In this document: positions 54,770 through 62,885 of the stretch, one piece after another
How positions within the stretch are numbered: position 1 is the stretch's first letter
Layout of the letters: each line of letters opens with the position of its first letter
Notes under the pieces: model-generated
Told to the model about the DNA's origin: nothing
Seen by the model: the letters and a program-made list of their open reading frames with translations, nothing else
Database searches by the model: none
Assembly (NCBI GenBank): GCA_965240325.2
Contig: OZ251222.1
Coordinates: 992,001-1,056,000, forward strand
DNA: 64,000 bases
From: Rebecca billardiae RCC1528
Lineage: Eukaryota > Haptophyta
Direction: 5' to 3'
Position numbers and translations under genes: made by a program

Positions 54770-55329
54770 CTCTCTCTCTATTGTTTGCGGAGCAGGCTGC
54801 TGCAGTGCTGCGCGTCACCGCGTCACGTGCTCAGCCGAGTCAGCAGCTGTATACACGTGCTGCTGCGCAAATAATAAAAACGGCCAGCCATGATGTTTGA
54901 CGATGCTGCTGACGTGTATATATATGACGTATGTCGTATCATCATATCACTGTGACGAGTGAATACGGTTGAAACCGTGGTCTCATCAGCGAGCCTCGGA
55001 CAGTGCGGGCAGTGATGGCACGGACAAACGAGTCTACTAGGCTTCCACGGTGCCTACGGTTTCGTCAATAAGTACGTTCGTATACTAAAAAGTAGCCGCC
55101 GTCATCAGACTCAGTGTGAGTTGCCACGGTCAATGACAGTGTCATGCAGATTGCAGTCGGTCGAGCTAGTCAGCTGTCACTGACTGATCAGTGCTAGCCG
55201 TGCACTTTCAGCAGCGGTAAACTAAGCTCATTCAGCGGCAGTGCGGGCCAACGAGGCCATGCATGCATGATCACTTGATGACGATCGAGCAAGTGGCCAG
55301 GGGCGCACGCTCGCCCCGTGAGCGATCGC
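54437..55329. other. AT-rich intergenic region
   Basis: Stop-dense and AT-rich, with many 4-6-bp direct repeats and the CT tract at 54725. No gene or RNA was recognised. Confidence 0.55.
54725..54779. repeat. (CT)n microsatellite
   Basis: About 26 CT units. Confidence 0.9.
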
Positions 55330-55782
55330 CTAGGGCGACCAATCAACGATCGTCACTGCAGACGGACCGTCGATCTTAGCGTTCTGAATGACCTCCAGGA
55401 GGGGCTCGCCGTACTCCGGAAACAACACCCTAACCACCGTATCGAAACCGTGCGAATCCTGCATGCGCGGCCAAAAAGACGGGGAATGGGGCTGGCTGGA
55501 TGAGTGGCAAGGCGACCTGGGGCATGTACCTGCAAGGGGAGCGCACGCCGAATGGCGCGTGGTGCGCTCAGTGCTCCACGTGCTTCGAGCGCGCACCGTG
55601 AAAGGAACGTCACAGTTGCTGGCCGCGTCAGGGTCAGTCCATTGCATACCCTCCTTCGTCTCGCCAGGGCGGATGGTCATCGCCCCGTCGTACCCACAGT
55701 AGCCATTGGTCCCGACCTTTCCCGTGTCTACGGACATGTCGCTGGAGTAGCCATTCGTCACCGTGAGCGCGAAGGACGTCAT
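55330..55782 (-). CDS. 104-aa protein of unknown function, two exons
   Basis: Exon 1 is 55597-55782 and exon 2 is 55330-55458, joined by a GTGCGC...CAG intron (55459-55596) in phase 0. The product alternates polar and hydrophobic residues in a beta-rich pattern (SFALTVTNGYSSDMSVDTGK; TVVRVLFPEYGEPLLEVI; SAVTIVDW) with two cysteines (C29, C57), suggesting a small beta-sandwich. No signal peptide is present. I do not recognise the family. A further 5' exon cannot be excluded. Confidence 0.7.
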   Translation of the reverse strand: MTSFALTVTNGYSSDMSVDTGKVGTNGYCGYDGAMTIRPGETKEGMQWTDPDAASNCDVPFTVRARSTWSTERTTRHSACAPLAGTCPRSPCHSSSQPHSPSFWPRMQDSHGFDTVVRVLFPEYGEPLLEVIQNAKIDGPSAVTIVDWSP

Positions 55783-55988
55783 GGCTGCAGGCCGCCCAAC
55801 TTCGTACGTCAGATGCCGGGCGTGACAACCGGCTCCGGCTGGGTGTGATCAAGGGTGGTCCTGACAATGACCAAGGTGCGGGTTGGATATTTATTTTGTT
55901 TGGACCCGGCCCGGCTCCCAGCGGGGCCGACGCCATCGCTCGCGAGCTCGTGACGGATCAACGTGAGGCGCAAATCAAGCTGCGGCCG

Positions 55989-57167
55989 ATGCTGCTCCTC
56001 TTCGCCCTCACCTGTGCCGCTCGCGCGCCTCTCCGCGCCTCGTGGTCGGCGACCGACGGCTTCTCGGACTCCGCCTTCATCACCTTTGACCGCGCTCGCT
56101 ATGACGGGATGGTCCGTGACATGAGCAGGACGCCCGTGTTTGCAGAGGCGATCCAGCGTGCGCTGCGCGGGCGCGAGGGCGAGCTGACGGTGCTCGACAT
56201 CGGGACGGGCCCCGACGCGCTGCTCGCGCTCGTGGCGGCGCGCGCGGGCGCGAAGAAGGTGTACGCTGTGGAGGCAGTGCCAGAAGTGGCGCGCGCCGCG
56301 CGGCAGGCGGTCAAACGAGCGACGGATGTGCCACCCGGGGTGGTGGAGGTCTTCGAAGGGTTCTCGACAGACCTGACCTTCCCCGAGCCCGCCGATCTCG
56401 TCGTGGCTGAGATCGTTGGCAGCATCGCCAGCTCAGAGGGCATCTACGCGACGATGCACGACGTGCAGACGCGGCTGCTGCGCGCACCGCACGCGCCGTC
56501 CAGTTACATCCCTCTCATTGTCGAGACACTCGCGGCGCCCATGTGCTATGCGCTGCACCATCCGGAGCTCGGCCCCACCAACTTCGACTGGGAGGCTGTG
56601 CGTGTGAATGAGCCCCCGCCCCGCTTCTCGTGCTCCAGCCGAGCGGTGCATGCGCTGTGCGCGCCGCAGCGCCTTGAGCGCATGCGCTTCAGCGATCCGC
56701 TCCCAGCGCCTGGCTCACAGATCGAATCGACGCTCGCCTTCAAGTTGAGCTCGGAGCGCATGCGCGCCGTCGAGGCGGACTGCGCAGCGGAGCTCGCGCG
56801 CGCAGGCGCGCCAGAGAACTTCTGCGCGCGCGTCGCGTCCGACGTCGCTCACTCTGTTTCTGGGGTGGGCATGTGGCCGCGCCTCGTGCTTGACGAGGCT
56901 GAGACCTTGGTCGTCGAGTCGCGCGGCGCAGATGGCCGCGCAAGGCGCAGCCACTGGCAGACTGCGCTTCCGCTGCTGTGCGCCGCACCCGAACGCGTCG
57001 CTCCGGGTGACGTGCTGCACGTCGACGCGAAGATCGCTCTCGGCCGATCGGTCGCAGACCCCGTGCAGTATGACCTGCGCGCACGCGTGGAGACGTGTCC
57101 GAAGGCGGCGACGACGAGCGTCGCCGAGTCTTCTTCCGAATCCGAGCAGACCGGAATTGATCAATGA
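55989..57167 (+). CDS. PRMT-like S-adenosylmethionine-dependent methyltransferase
   Basis: A 392-aa protein, intronless. Residues 1-17 (MLLLFALTCAARAPLRASW region) form a short hydrophobic leader, unusual for a cytosolic PRMT and possibly an organelle or secretory signal. Motif I (ELTVLDIGTGPDALLALVAA) at about 68-88 binds AdoMet, KKVYAVEAVPE supplies the acidic ribose ligand, and ADLVVAEIVGSIASSEG matches the double-E loop position. A beta-barrel-like C-terminal half follows (YALHHPELGPTNFDW; PLLCAAPERVAPGDVLHVD), as in PRMTs. In the loop the first acidic residue is E but the second is within SSEG, so activity on arginine is not assured. The ATG at 55989 is the first in frame. It converges on PEX14 with a 195-bp gap. 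Confidence 0.8.
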   Translation: MLLLFALTCAARAPLRASWSATDGFSDSAFITFDRARYDGMVRDMSRTPVFAEAIQRALRGREGELTVLDIGTGPDALLALVAARAGAKKVYAVEAVPEVARAARQAVKRATDVPPGVVEVFEGFSTDLTFPEPADLVVAEIVGSIASSEGIYATMHDVQTRLLRAPHAPSSYIPLIVETLAAPMCYALHHPELGPTNFDWEAVRVNEPPPRFSCSSRAVHALCAPQRLERMRFSDPLPAPGSQIESTLAFKLSSERMRAVEADCAAELARAGAPENFCARVASDVAHSVSGVGMWPRLVLDEAETLVVESRGADGRARRSHWQTALPLLCAAPERVAPGDVLHVDAKIALGRSVADPVQYDLRARVETCPKAATTSVAESSSESEQTGIDQ

Positions 57168-57362
57168 TGCGATGATGATATGAACTGCTGCTGTCATGCA
57201 GGCGCTGACGCACAGTGGGAGCGCGAGCCAAACAGCAGGCTGAGGCTGCCAGGCATCTAGTCACAGATATTATTCGAGCAGATCTGCCACCCCAGACCCG
57301 CCGCCAATCATTGAAATGGCCGAATGGCGCCAATCGGCCACAGCACAGACACATGTGATCAC

Positions 57363-58752
57363 TCAGGTGTCCGCTGCAAGCCTCAGGCTGCTTGGGGGTG
57401 ATGAACCGACGCATGCGTGCCGCGATGATGGCGACATCAAAACGTCTGCTGCATGCTCTTCGAGTAGGTCGCATGCCAGCACGAGCCTGGCGTGGCCGTG
57501 CGCGGAGCTGTCGCCCGAGACTGCGACTGAAGACCCAGCGACCGAAGTCGAAAGTGGCGGGGGCGCCCAAACCAGATAGCCACCGCCTGACGCCATCTTG
57601 AACCCTGCGGCCATTGGGGCAGGCGGCAGCGAGGCGGGCACCAGAGAATGGGTACGGGCGCGTGAGCAAACGCGTGCTGCGCGCGCGCAGGGGCGCAAAA
57701 AGGCACCCGGGGCTCCGCGCACCCGCATGGCTGCGCACAGACTCACCGAGGGCGTGCAGGAAGGCGAGCGCTTCGGCGAAAAGCGCGATGCAGCCGAACA
57801 TGGCGCTGGATGTATTGATGCGGTGGTACCCGCCGCCCGCAGCGCTGGCCGGGTGGTCCCGCGCATTGGCCACGTACACGTGCAGCGTGCGAACGGCGAG
57901 CGCGAGCTCCTCCGACAGCCCGCCTGGTGATGCCGGTGGCGGATCTCCGGGCGGGCGCGGCGATGTCTTGCCGGCATCGCCGTCAGCTCGGGCGAGCAGC
58001 GCCTCGAGCGATTGGCGCAGTTGCGCGCGAAGCTCCGCGAGTGCTGCCGACTGGGCCTCCACCGTCGGGCTGTCCGGTCGAGGCGAGTCCTCTCCGGCGA
58101 GAGCCACGCTGCGTGGGCTGGTGGCGAAGCGCTCATCGGCGCGGGTGGGCCCGCTGGGCGGGGGCGTAGCAGCCCCCAGCTGCAAGTCGGTGCTGCGCTG
58201 CTCGGCTGCGTTGGGCATCTCTGCGGCGGGCGTGGCACGTTGCGGCCCAAGGGCTGCTCGCAGCGTCGGCCACAGGCGTATGGCAGCGCGCGAAGCGGCG
58301 TAGCCACCGACAGCCGCGACAGCACCGAGGGCGAGGAGGCGCGCCAGAGCGCCACCCCGCTGTGCAGCCGTCACCGCCGTGGTTGTGAGCGCTATCGCCG
58401 AAGCAGCCGGCACTAGCGGATCCTCGCCGTCCGCGCGAGATGCTGGATGCGCACTCGATCGTCCGGCGGCGGCGTGGCGCGCTCGTTCGATCTGCTCGGC
58501 AGACAGGCCTTTCGAGCGCAAAAAGGCAACCTTGTCATGTTCGGACGCCGCGGCCGTGGACGGATGTGTGAGGAAGCGCACTGCCTGCGCGATTCTCAGA
58601 TCCTCCTCGCCATCGCTGCGCGTTGCAGGCGCCTCCACGTCGCTGCGCACGGCCTCGGATGCTGGCTGACGCGGGGGCGAGTCTCGCGCACCGGCGATCC
58701 TCTCACGCTCCCAGGGCTTGGGAGGCGCACCGTCACTGCTGCTGGCAGCCAT
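57363..58752 (-). CDS. PEX14: peroxin-14, peroxisomal import docking protein, two exons
   Basis: Exon 1 is 57747-58752 and exon 2 is 57363-57604, joined by GTGAGT...GCAG (57605-57746) in phase 1, giving 415 aa. The N-terminal Pex14 domain (about 49-95) is clear: LRIAQAVRFLTHPSTAAASE, DKVAFLRSKGLSAEQIERAR. It binds the cargo receptor PEX5. A Gly/Ala hydrophobic segment (about 130-155, LARLLALGAVAAVGGYAASR) would anchor it in the peroxisome membrane, and a coiled coil follows (AQSAALAELRAQLRQSLEAL). A KPWER motif sits at the N-terminus rather than the usual C-terminal place. The C-terminal exon has no recognisable motif. The start ATG at 58752 was preferred over an upstream TTG. It shares its upstream region with the membrane protein gene at 58860. 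Confidence 0.88.
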
Positions 58753-58859
58753 CGCGCGTGATGAAGAGCCTGTCACTGCCAAAGCGCCACAGTGAGCTCC
58801 GGAGCTGTTGCTCGGCAGTCGGCAATGAGAGCGTTGCCAGCCGCAGAGCGGGCGTCAGC
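58753..58859. promoter_or_regulatory. divergent promoter region, PEX14 / single-pass membrane protein
   Basis: 107 bp separate the PEX14 ATG and the MEDLHYEPL ATG. If the alternative upstream ATG at 58761 were used, only 8 bp would remain, so the inner ATG is favoured. No core promoter motif was recognised. Confidence 0.45.
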
Positions 58860-59485
58860 ATGGAGGACCTGCATTATGAGCCCCTGCCAAACATCCTCGA
58901 CGAGATCGACATGAACGAAGAGGAGGTGAACGAGGCGTGGGCGCAGCTGCTCGAGGAGACCCTCCCACCGGAGAAACACCCGCCATTAGACCGCGAGTTC
59001 TACAGTAAGCAGAGCTTGCGTATGCGCTACTCCATGCTGCTCGAGTTCTCGAGCTACTTGCGTCAAGGAAGCACGCAGCGTGCGGGCAGCGACCGCGAGG
59101 ATGAGGAGCCCGGGCCTCGCTATCGCAAAGGGCCACTTGGATCGCGTGGAGACGACAGCGGCCCGCCGAGCGACTTCCTTGACGAGAAGTACGAGAAGTG
59201 GCTCATGGAGCAGCAGCGGCGGGGCAAGCAGGATGACACCTCTCTCGTGTGGCTCCTGATGCGGGTGCGCAAAGCGCCCGTGCAGAGATCCGCCCGTCGA
59301 GTGGACAGTGCTCACGCTCATCGCGCCTTGCCCGCGTGCAGGTCTTGTTCATCGTCGGTACGGTCATCATCGGCATCATCGCCGTCTCGATTTACCTTGG
59401 CCAGCTCGAGGACGACGAGCACAGAGCGTGGATCATGTCGGCAGACGAGGTCCCGGGAGGAGGCGAGGCGCGCGGTGCATCATGA
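58860..59485 (+). CDS. single-pass, probably tail-anchored membrane protein of unknown function, two exons
   Basis: Exon 1 is 58860-59264 and exon 2 is 59342-59485, joined by a 77-bp GTGCGC...GCAG intron in phase 0, giving 182 aa. The cytosolic N-terminal 130 residues are acidic (NILDEIDMNEEEVNEAWAQL) and contain the block YSKQSLRMRYSMLLEFSSYL. One membrane span crosses the exon junction (VWLLMRVLFIVGTVIIGIIA), leaving about 30 residues beyond (QLEDDEHRAWIMSADEVPGG). There is no signal peptide, so tail-anchored insertion is likely. The family is not recognised. An in-frame ATG at 58761 would add 33 residues. Confidence 0.72.
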
Positions 59486-60577
59486 CCCATGAGCTAGACT
59501 TCTGACGACGAGCCGCGCTGGTGGCGATAAGGGATGATTGCGCGTCATGAAGTTATTAAACCTAATACTACCTAGGACTTCACTTACTACCGTATATATA
59601 TATGTGCGTGTGTACATACTGCTAATATTAGTTCATATTACTATTTAGCAGAGTAAATATTAACTCATTATTAAGTACGGACTACAGGCTTTATAGTAGT
59701 CGTAATATTGTATGACTCGGCGCTGCGGCACCGACGGACCTGACGAGTTTGACCGCTTATTAACTCCTTAAGTGCCCGCCTTACTGTAAGTATTCAGATG
59801 GGCGCCGGGCACTGGCAGCGCCGGGCCGCGCCGGCCCGGCCAGCGTGGTATTCCGGCCGTTCAGATTGATTGATGATGACTTGTTTGTTCACGACCGTGA
59901 CCGCGTAGTTATCTTCGGTCAGAGGCCATGCATTAAGTCAAATTAAGAGCCCTGTCCTAAGAGTGACAATGGCTGATGGATCCGAAACTTGAGTACTACT
60001 TGTTACTGTATGCTGTGTCAGACACTGACAGGCGTCCGCGGCGAGGCCAAGTGCACGCCCTCGGACCCGCGTGTCGGCGTGACAGCGCGTGTGGCAGACT
60101 GAGGCGCAGCAGTGAGCAGGCGTCGCAGGCGGCCCGCGGCAGTCAGACAGAGCCGGCCAGACCCCGCGGCTCGGCCCATTTACACTGGCTCATTCGGTAG
60201 TCACCGTGCCCGACGCGGGATGGCGTGGCCCGGGTCGTAGTGCCGAGACTGAGTCCCGGACGGCCCGACGTTCGTCACGATAACGATTCTGTCGTCACGA
60301 TTCACGATGAACTGAAGCCGGCGGCGGCCCGCGTAAGACTTGGTAAGAGTCCCCAGTCTCATAATCTACCCGGCATGCTGGCTAGCTATCAGATCGGGTC
60401 CTGGCAGTCATCTGGGAAGGCTTCACCGATATAATTATAACGTATTTTACGCTAGCCAGACTAGCTAGTGTGAGTGTGACTCGATGTCGGTAGTGACTCT
60501 GCCGCTCCGGTCGGCTCGGAGACCTCTGACCTGACGACGGCGCAGCCCGGGCCAGCTGTTCAGCTGAATATTTAAGA

Positions 60578-60608
<31 letters not shown>

Positions 60609-60689
60609 ACGACGTGGTATGCAACGGGCAAGCGTCAGGCTCAGAGTGCAGCAGACACATATAGAATGCGTCCGCGCCTTCCGACCAGG
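59486..60689. other. AT-rich intergenic region
   Basis: Stop-dense. It contains a GC hairpin island near 59810-59860 (GCGCCGGGC... CGCCGGCCCGGCC) and the (AT)n tract at 60577. No gene was recognised. Confidence 0.5.
60577..60604. repeat. (AT)n microsatellite
   Basis: About 14 AT units. Confidence 0.85.
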
Positions 60690-61745
60690 TCAGGCAGTGC
60701 GCCACCCGCAGCCCTGCCCCCCTACGGGAGCGGGGGCGGGATGGAGCACCGCCTCGGCCTGGGGCACGCGGCGGCGACGGCAGATGCCGCCGCGGCCGAG
60801 CGCCTTCCGGTGAAGCACTTGGATGAGGCTGAGGTCGTAGTCGATGTCGCCGCCTGCCGACCTAGCGGCGTGCAGCTGCGGGAAGCGACAGCCGCGGCTG
60901 TCGCCCCCGGGCGCCCGCGTGGGCGCCTGGATGAAGATGAGGTCGTAGTACACGTCGCCGCGTACCGGCCTAGCGGCGCGCAGCTGCAGAAGAGGGGCTT
61001 GGAGAGTGAGCGCGCCGCCTAGCGCGCTCAGGTCGATGAAGCGGATGAGGGTGTAGTCGACGTCGCAGCCCGGCCCGCCGGCGGGCTGCTGCAGGGAAAT
61101 GTAGAAAGCGTCGTCGTCAGCAACGCGTGTCACCGGCTCAGGCGCGCTCGCATCCGCCAACACCGCCCGCCCGAGCGACGAGATGAGCAAGGGTTTGTGT
61201 GAGAGTGCCAGCATCTCGCCGTCCCTGCAGGAGGGGAAGGCGCACGCGAGCCCGCGCGGGCGCGCATGCACGTCGTCGTCGTAGTAGTGATCGTCGCCAT
61301 CGTCAGCACCGCGCGTCTGCCGCGTGCCCGCATCCGCCAACACCGCCCGCACGAGCGACGAGATGAGCAAGAGTTTGTGTGAGAGTGCCAGCATCTCGCC
61401 GTCCTTGCAGGAGGGGAAGGCGCACGCGAGCCCGCGCGGGCGCACATGCACGTCGTCGTCGTAGTAGTGATCGTCGCCATCGTCAGCACCGCGCGCCTGC
61501 CGCGTGCCCGCATCCGCCAACACCGCCTGCACGAGCGACGAGATGAGCAAGAGTTTGTGTGAGAGTGCCAGCATCTCGCCGTCCTTGCAGGAGGGGAAGG
61601 CGCACTCGAGCCCGCGCGGGCGCGCATGCGCGTCGTCATCCTTGTCGGTATCACAGCGGCCTGCGGCAGCGACGCGTGGCCCCCACGGGCTCCCCGCCAG
61701 AGGCTGACGAGAGCCGCGCGGGGGCCGAGACGACGAGGACCATGC
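60690..61745 (-). CDS. hypothetical repeat protein with 60-aa units
   Basis: The minus strand is open for over 380 codons, running upstream into an (AT)n tract that cannot be coding, so the true start lies in or before a missing exon. Three nearly identical 60-residue units (180 bp) follow one another: HARPRGLACAFPSCKDGEML, ALSHKLLLISSLVRAVLADA, then an acidic DDGDDHYYDDD linker. A second set of three diverged 35-residue units follows (DVDYTLIRFIDLSALGG; DVYYDLIFIQAPTRAPGG; DIDYDLSLIQVLHRKALGRG). The hydrophobic helix pairs in the first set could be membrane or helical-repeat segments. No family was recognised. The stop lies at 60690. Confidence 0.45.
   Translation of the reverse strand, partial: AWSSSSRPPRGSRQPLAGSPWGPRVAAAGRCDTDKDDDAHARPRGLECAFPSCKDGEMLALSHKLLLISSLVQAVLADAGTRQARGADDGDDHYYDDDVHVRPRGLACAFPSCKDGEMLALSHKLLLISSLVRAVLADAGTRQTRGADDGDDHYYDDDVHARPRGLACAFPSCRDGEMLALSHKPLLISSLGRAVLADASAPEPVTRVADDDAFYISLQQPAGGPGCDVDYTLIRFIDLSALGGALTLQAPLLQLRAARPVRGDVYYDLIFIQAPTRAPGGDSRGCRFPQLHAARSAGGDIDYDLSLIQVLHRKALGRGGICRRRRVPQAEAVLHPAPAPVGGQGCGWRTA
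61141..61640. repeat. 180-bp tandem repeat, three copies
   Basis: The landmark GAGAGTGCCAGCATCTCGCC occurs at 61201, 61381 and 61561, exactly 180 bp apart, with only a few differences between copies. Confidence 0.9.
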
Positions 61746-61764
61746 CGCCGCCAACGCTGGTATG

Positions 61765-61805
<41 letters not shown>
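61765..61805. repeat. (AT)n microsatellite
   Basis: About 20 AT units, upstream of the repeat-protein frame. Confidence 0.85.
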
Positions 61806-61806
<1 letters not shown>

Positions 61807-62058
61807 TTAATAGATCCGCGGACTAACGGGTTCACAGCGCAGGCCGGCCCGATGGCTGACGATCGGCGCGACGACCGCTGGAGTGAAGTACGTGCGCAGT
61901 ACTAGCAACAGCAGGTTCGTGAGACTGCATGACCCACCATTGGGATTTGGGCATGCTGGCATCATTGGACCGAATTGGCGGGGCTTCGGACGGTTCGGAC
62001 CGCGCCTCAGAGTCACCGATCGTCCCCTGACCTCTGCAGTCCTATGCTCCCTTGAGCG

Positions 62059-62553
62059 TCAGCCGTACATTCGATTAGCAAGCGATGGGTCGATGAGCTC
62101 GACGACGGCCTCCACTTCAACAGATGCGTCGAACGGGAGACCCGCGACGCTCACCGCGCTTCGCGCGTGCTGACCAACCTCGGCGCCAAAAGTTGCGACA
62201 ATCAGGTCAGTGTAGCCGTTTGCGACGGTTGGTGAGTCGGGGTAGCCAGTCTCGGCGTTCACAAAGACAGTGACCTTGTGCCAGCACCGAACGTTGTTGA
62301 GCCCGCCGCATCGCTCGCGCAGGAGTGCCAGGTGACCCAGCGCACACGTGCGGGCCGCAGCCGCGCCGGCCGCAGCATCCTTCACCTTCCCGACGATGAG
62401 CTCGTCAGTGGACGAGCGCGAAATGTACCCCGAGAGGAAGCACGTGTTACCGGCACAGCTGAAGGGGAGGTAGTGTCCCCCTGGCGGTGCCACGGGAGGC
62501 AGCTCCTCGCCGTTGGCGAGCGCCGCCTTGAGCAGATCGTCGGCCCCGGCCAT
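62059..62553 (-). CDS. RidA/YjgF/UK114-family protein
   Basis: A 164-aa intronless protein. The family core is visible from HYLPFSCAGNTCFLSGYISR through CALGHLALLRERCGGLNNVR, KVTVFVNAETGYPDSPTVAN and ARSAVSVAGLPFDASVEVEA to VVELID. Canonical RidA deaminates reactive enamine/imine intermediates using an Arg in the ARxAV-type segment; here that Arg is present (HARSAV). The longer spacing and the GYPDSPTVANGYTDLI segment suggest one of the divergent Rid subgroups, so the exact substrate is open. The ATG at 62553 starts MAGADDLLKAAL. It is head-to-head with glutamate decarboxylase. Confidence 0.9.
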   Translation of the reverse strand: MAGADDLLKAALANGEELPPVAPPGGHYLPFSCAGNTCFLSGYISRSSTDELIVGKVKDAAAGAAAARTCALGHLALLRERCGGLNNVRCWHKVTVFVNAETGYPDSPTVANGYTDLIVATFGAEVGQHARSAVSVAGLPFDASVEVEAVVELIDPSLANRMYG

Positions 62554-62885
62554 CGTATCACTTCGCCGTCTGTGAAATCGGAAAGCTCGATCGACGATGA
62601 AAGTCCGGCTCCGCGGCCCTCGCTAGCTTGGCGCCTGGCGGCGGCGTGGTGCCGGCTCATGAACCAGCCAATAGGCAAGCCCTTGCCAATAGGTAAGTTT
62701 CCGTTGACGAATCTGATTAGATATAATACTGGCCCCTCGCGCAAACCGCGGGCACGCGTGCGGCGGCGGCGGCCGCGCGAGTCAGGAGCGCCTCGCGATC
62801 TTGACGACGACATCAACCAGTCCGACTCGGTCACGCTCGTACGGCTTGCCCGGCAACAGTACCACGCGTACGGCACATCGCGCAG
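62554..62885. promoter_or_regulatory. shared divergent upstream region, RidA / GAD
   Basis: 332 bp separate the two ATGs. The region contains a direct repeat (CCAATAGGCAAGCCCTTG and CCAATAGGTAAG, about 62668-62700), including two CCAAT boxes. Confidence 0.5.

Noticed and set aside
61141-61640. CRISPR-like array
   Set aside because: The 180-bp units are contiguous tandem repeats without spacers, in a eukaryotic context.
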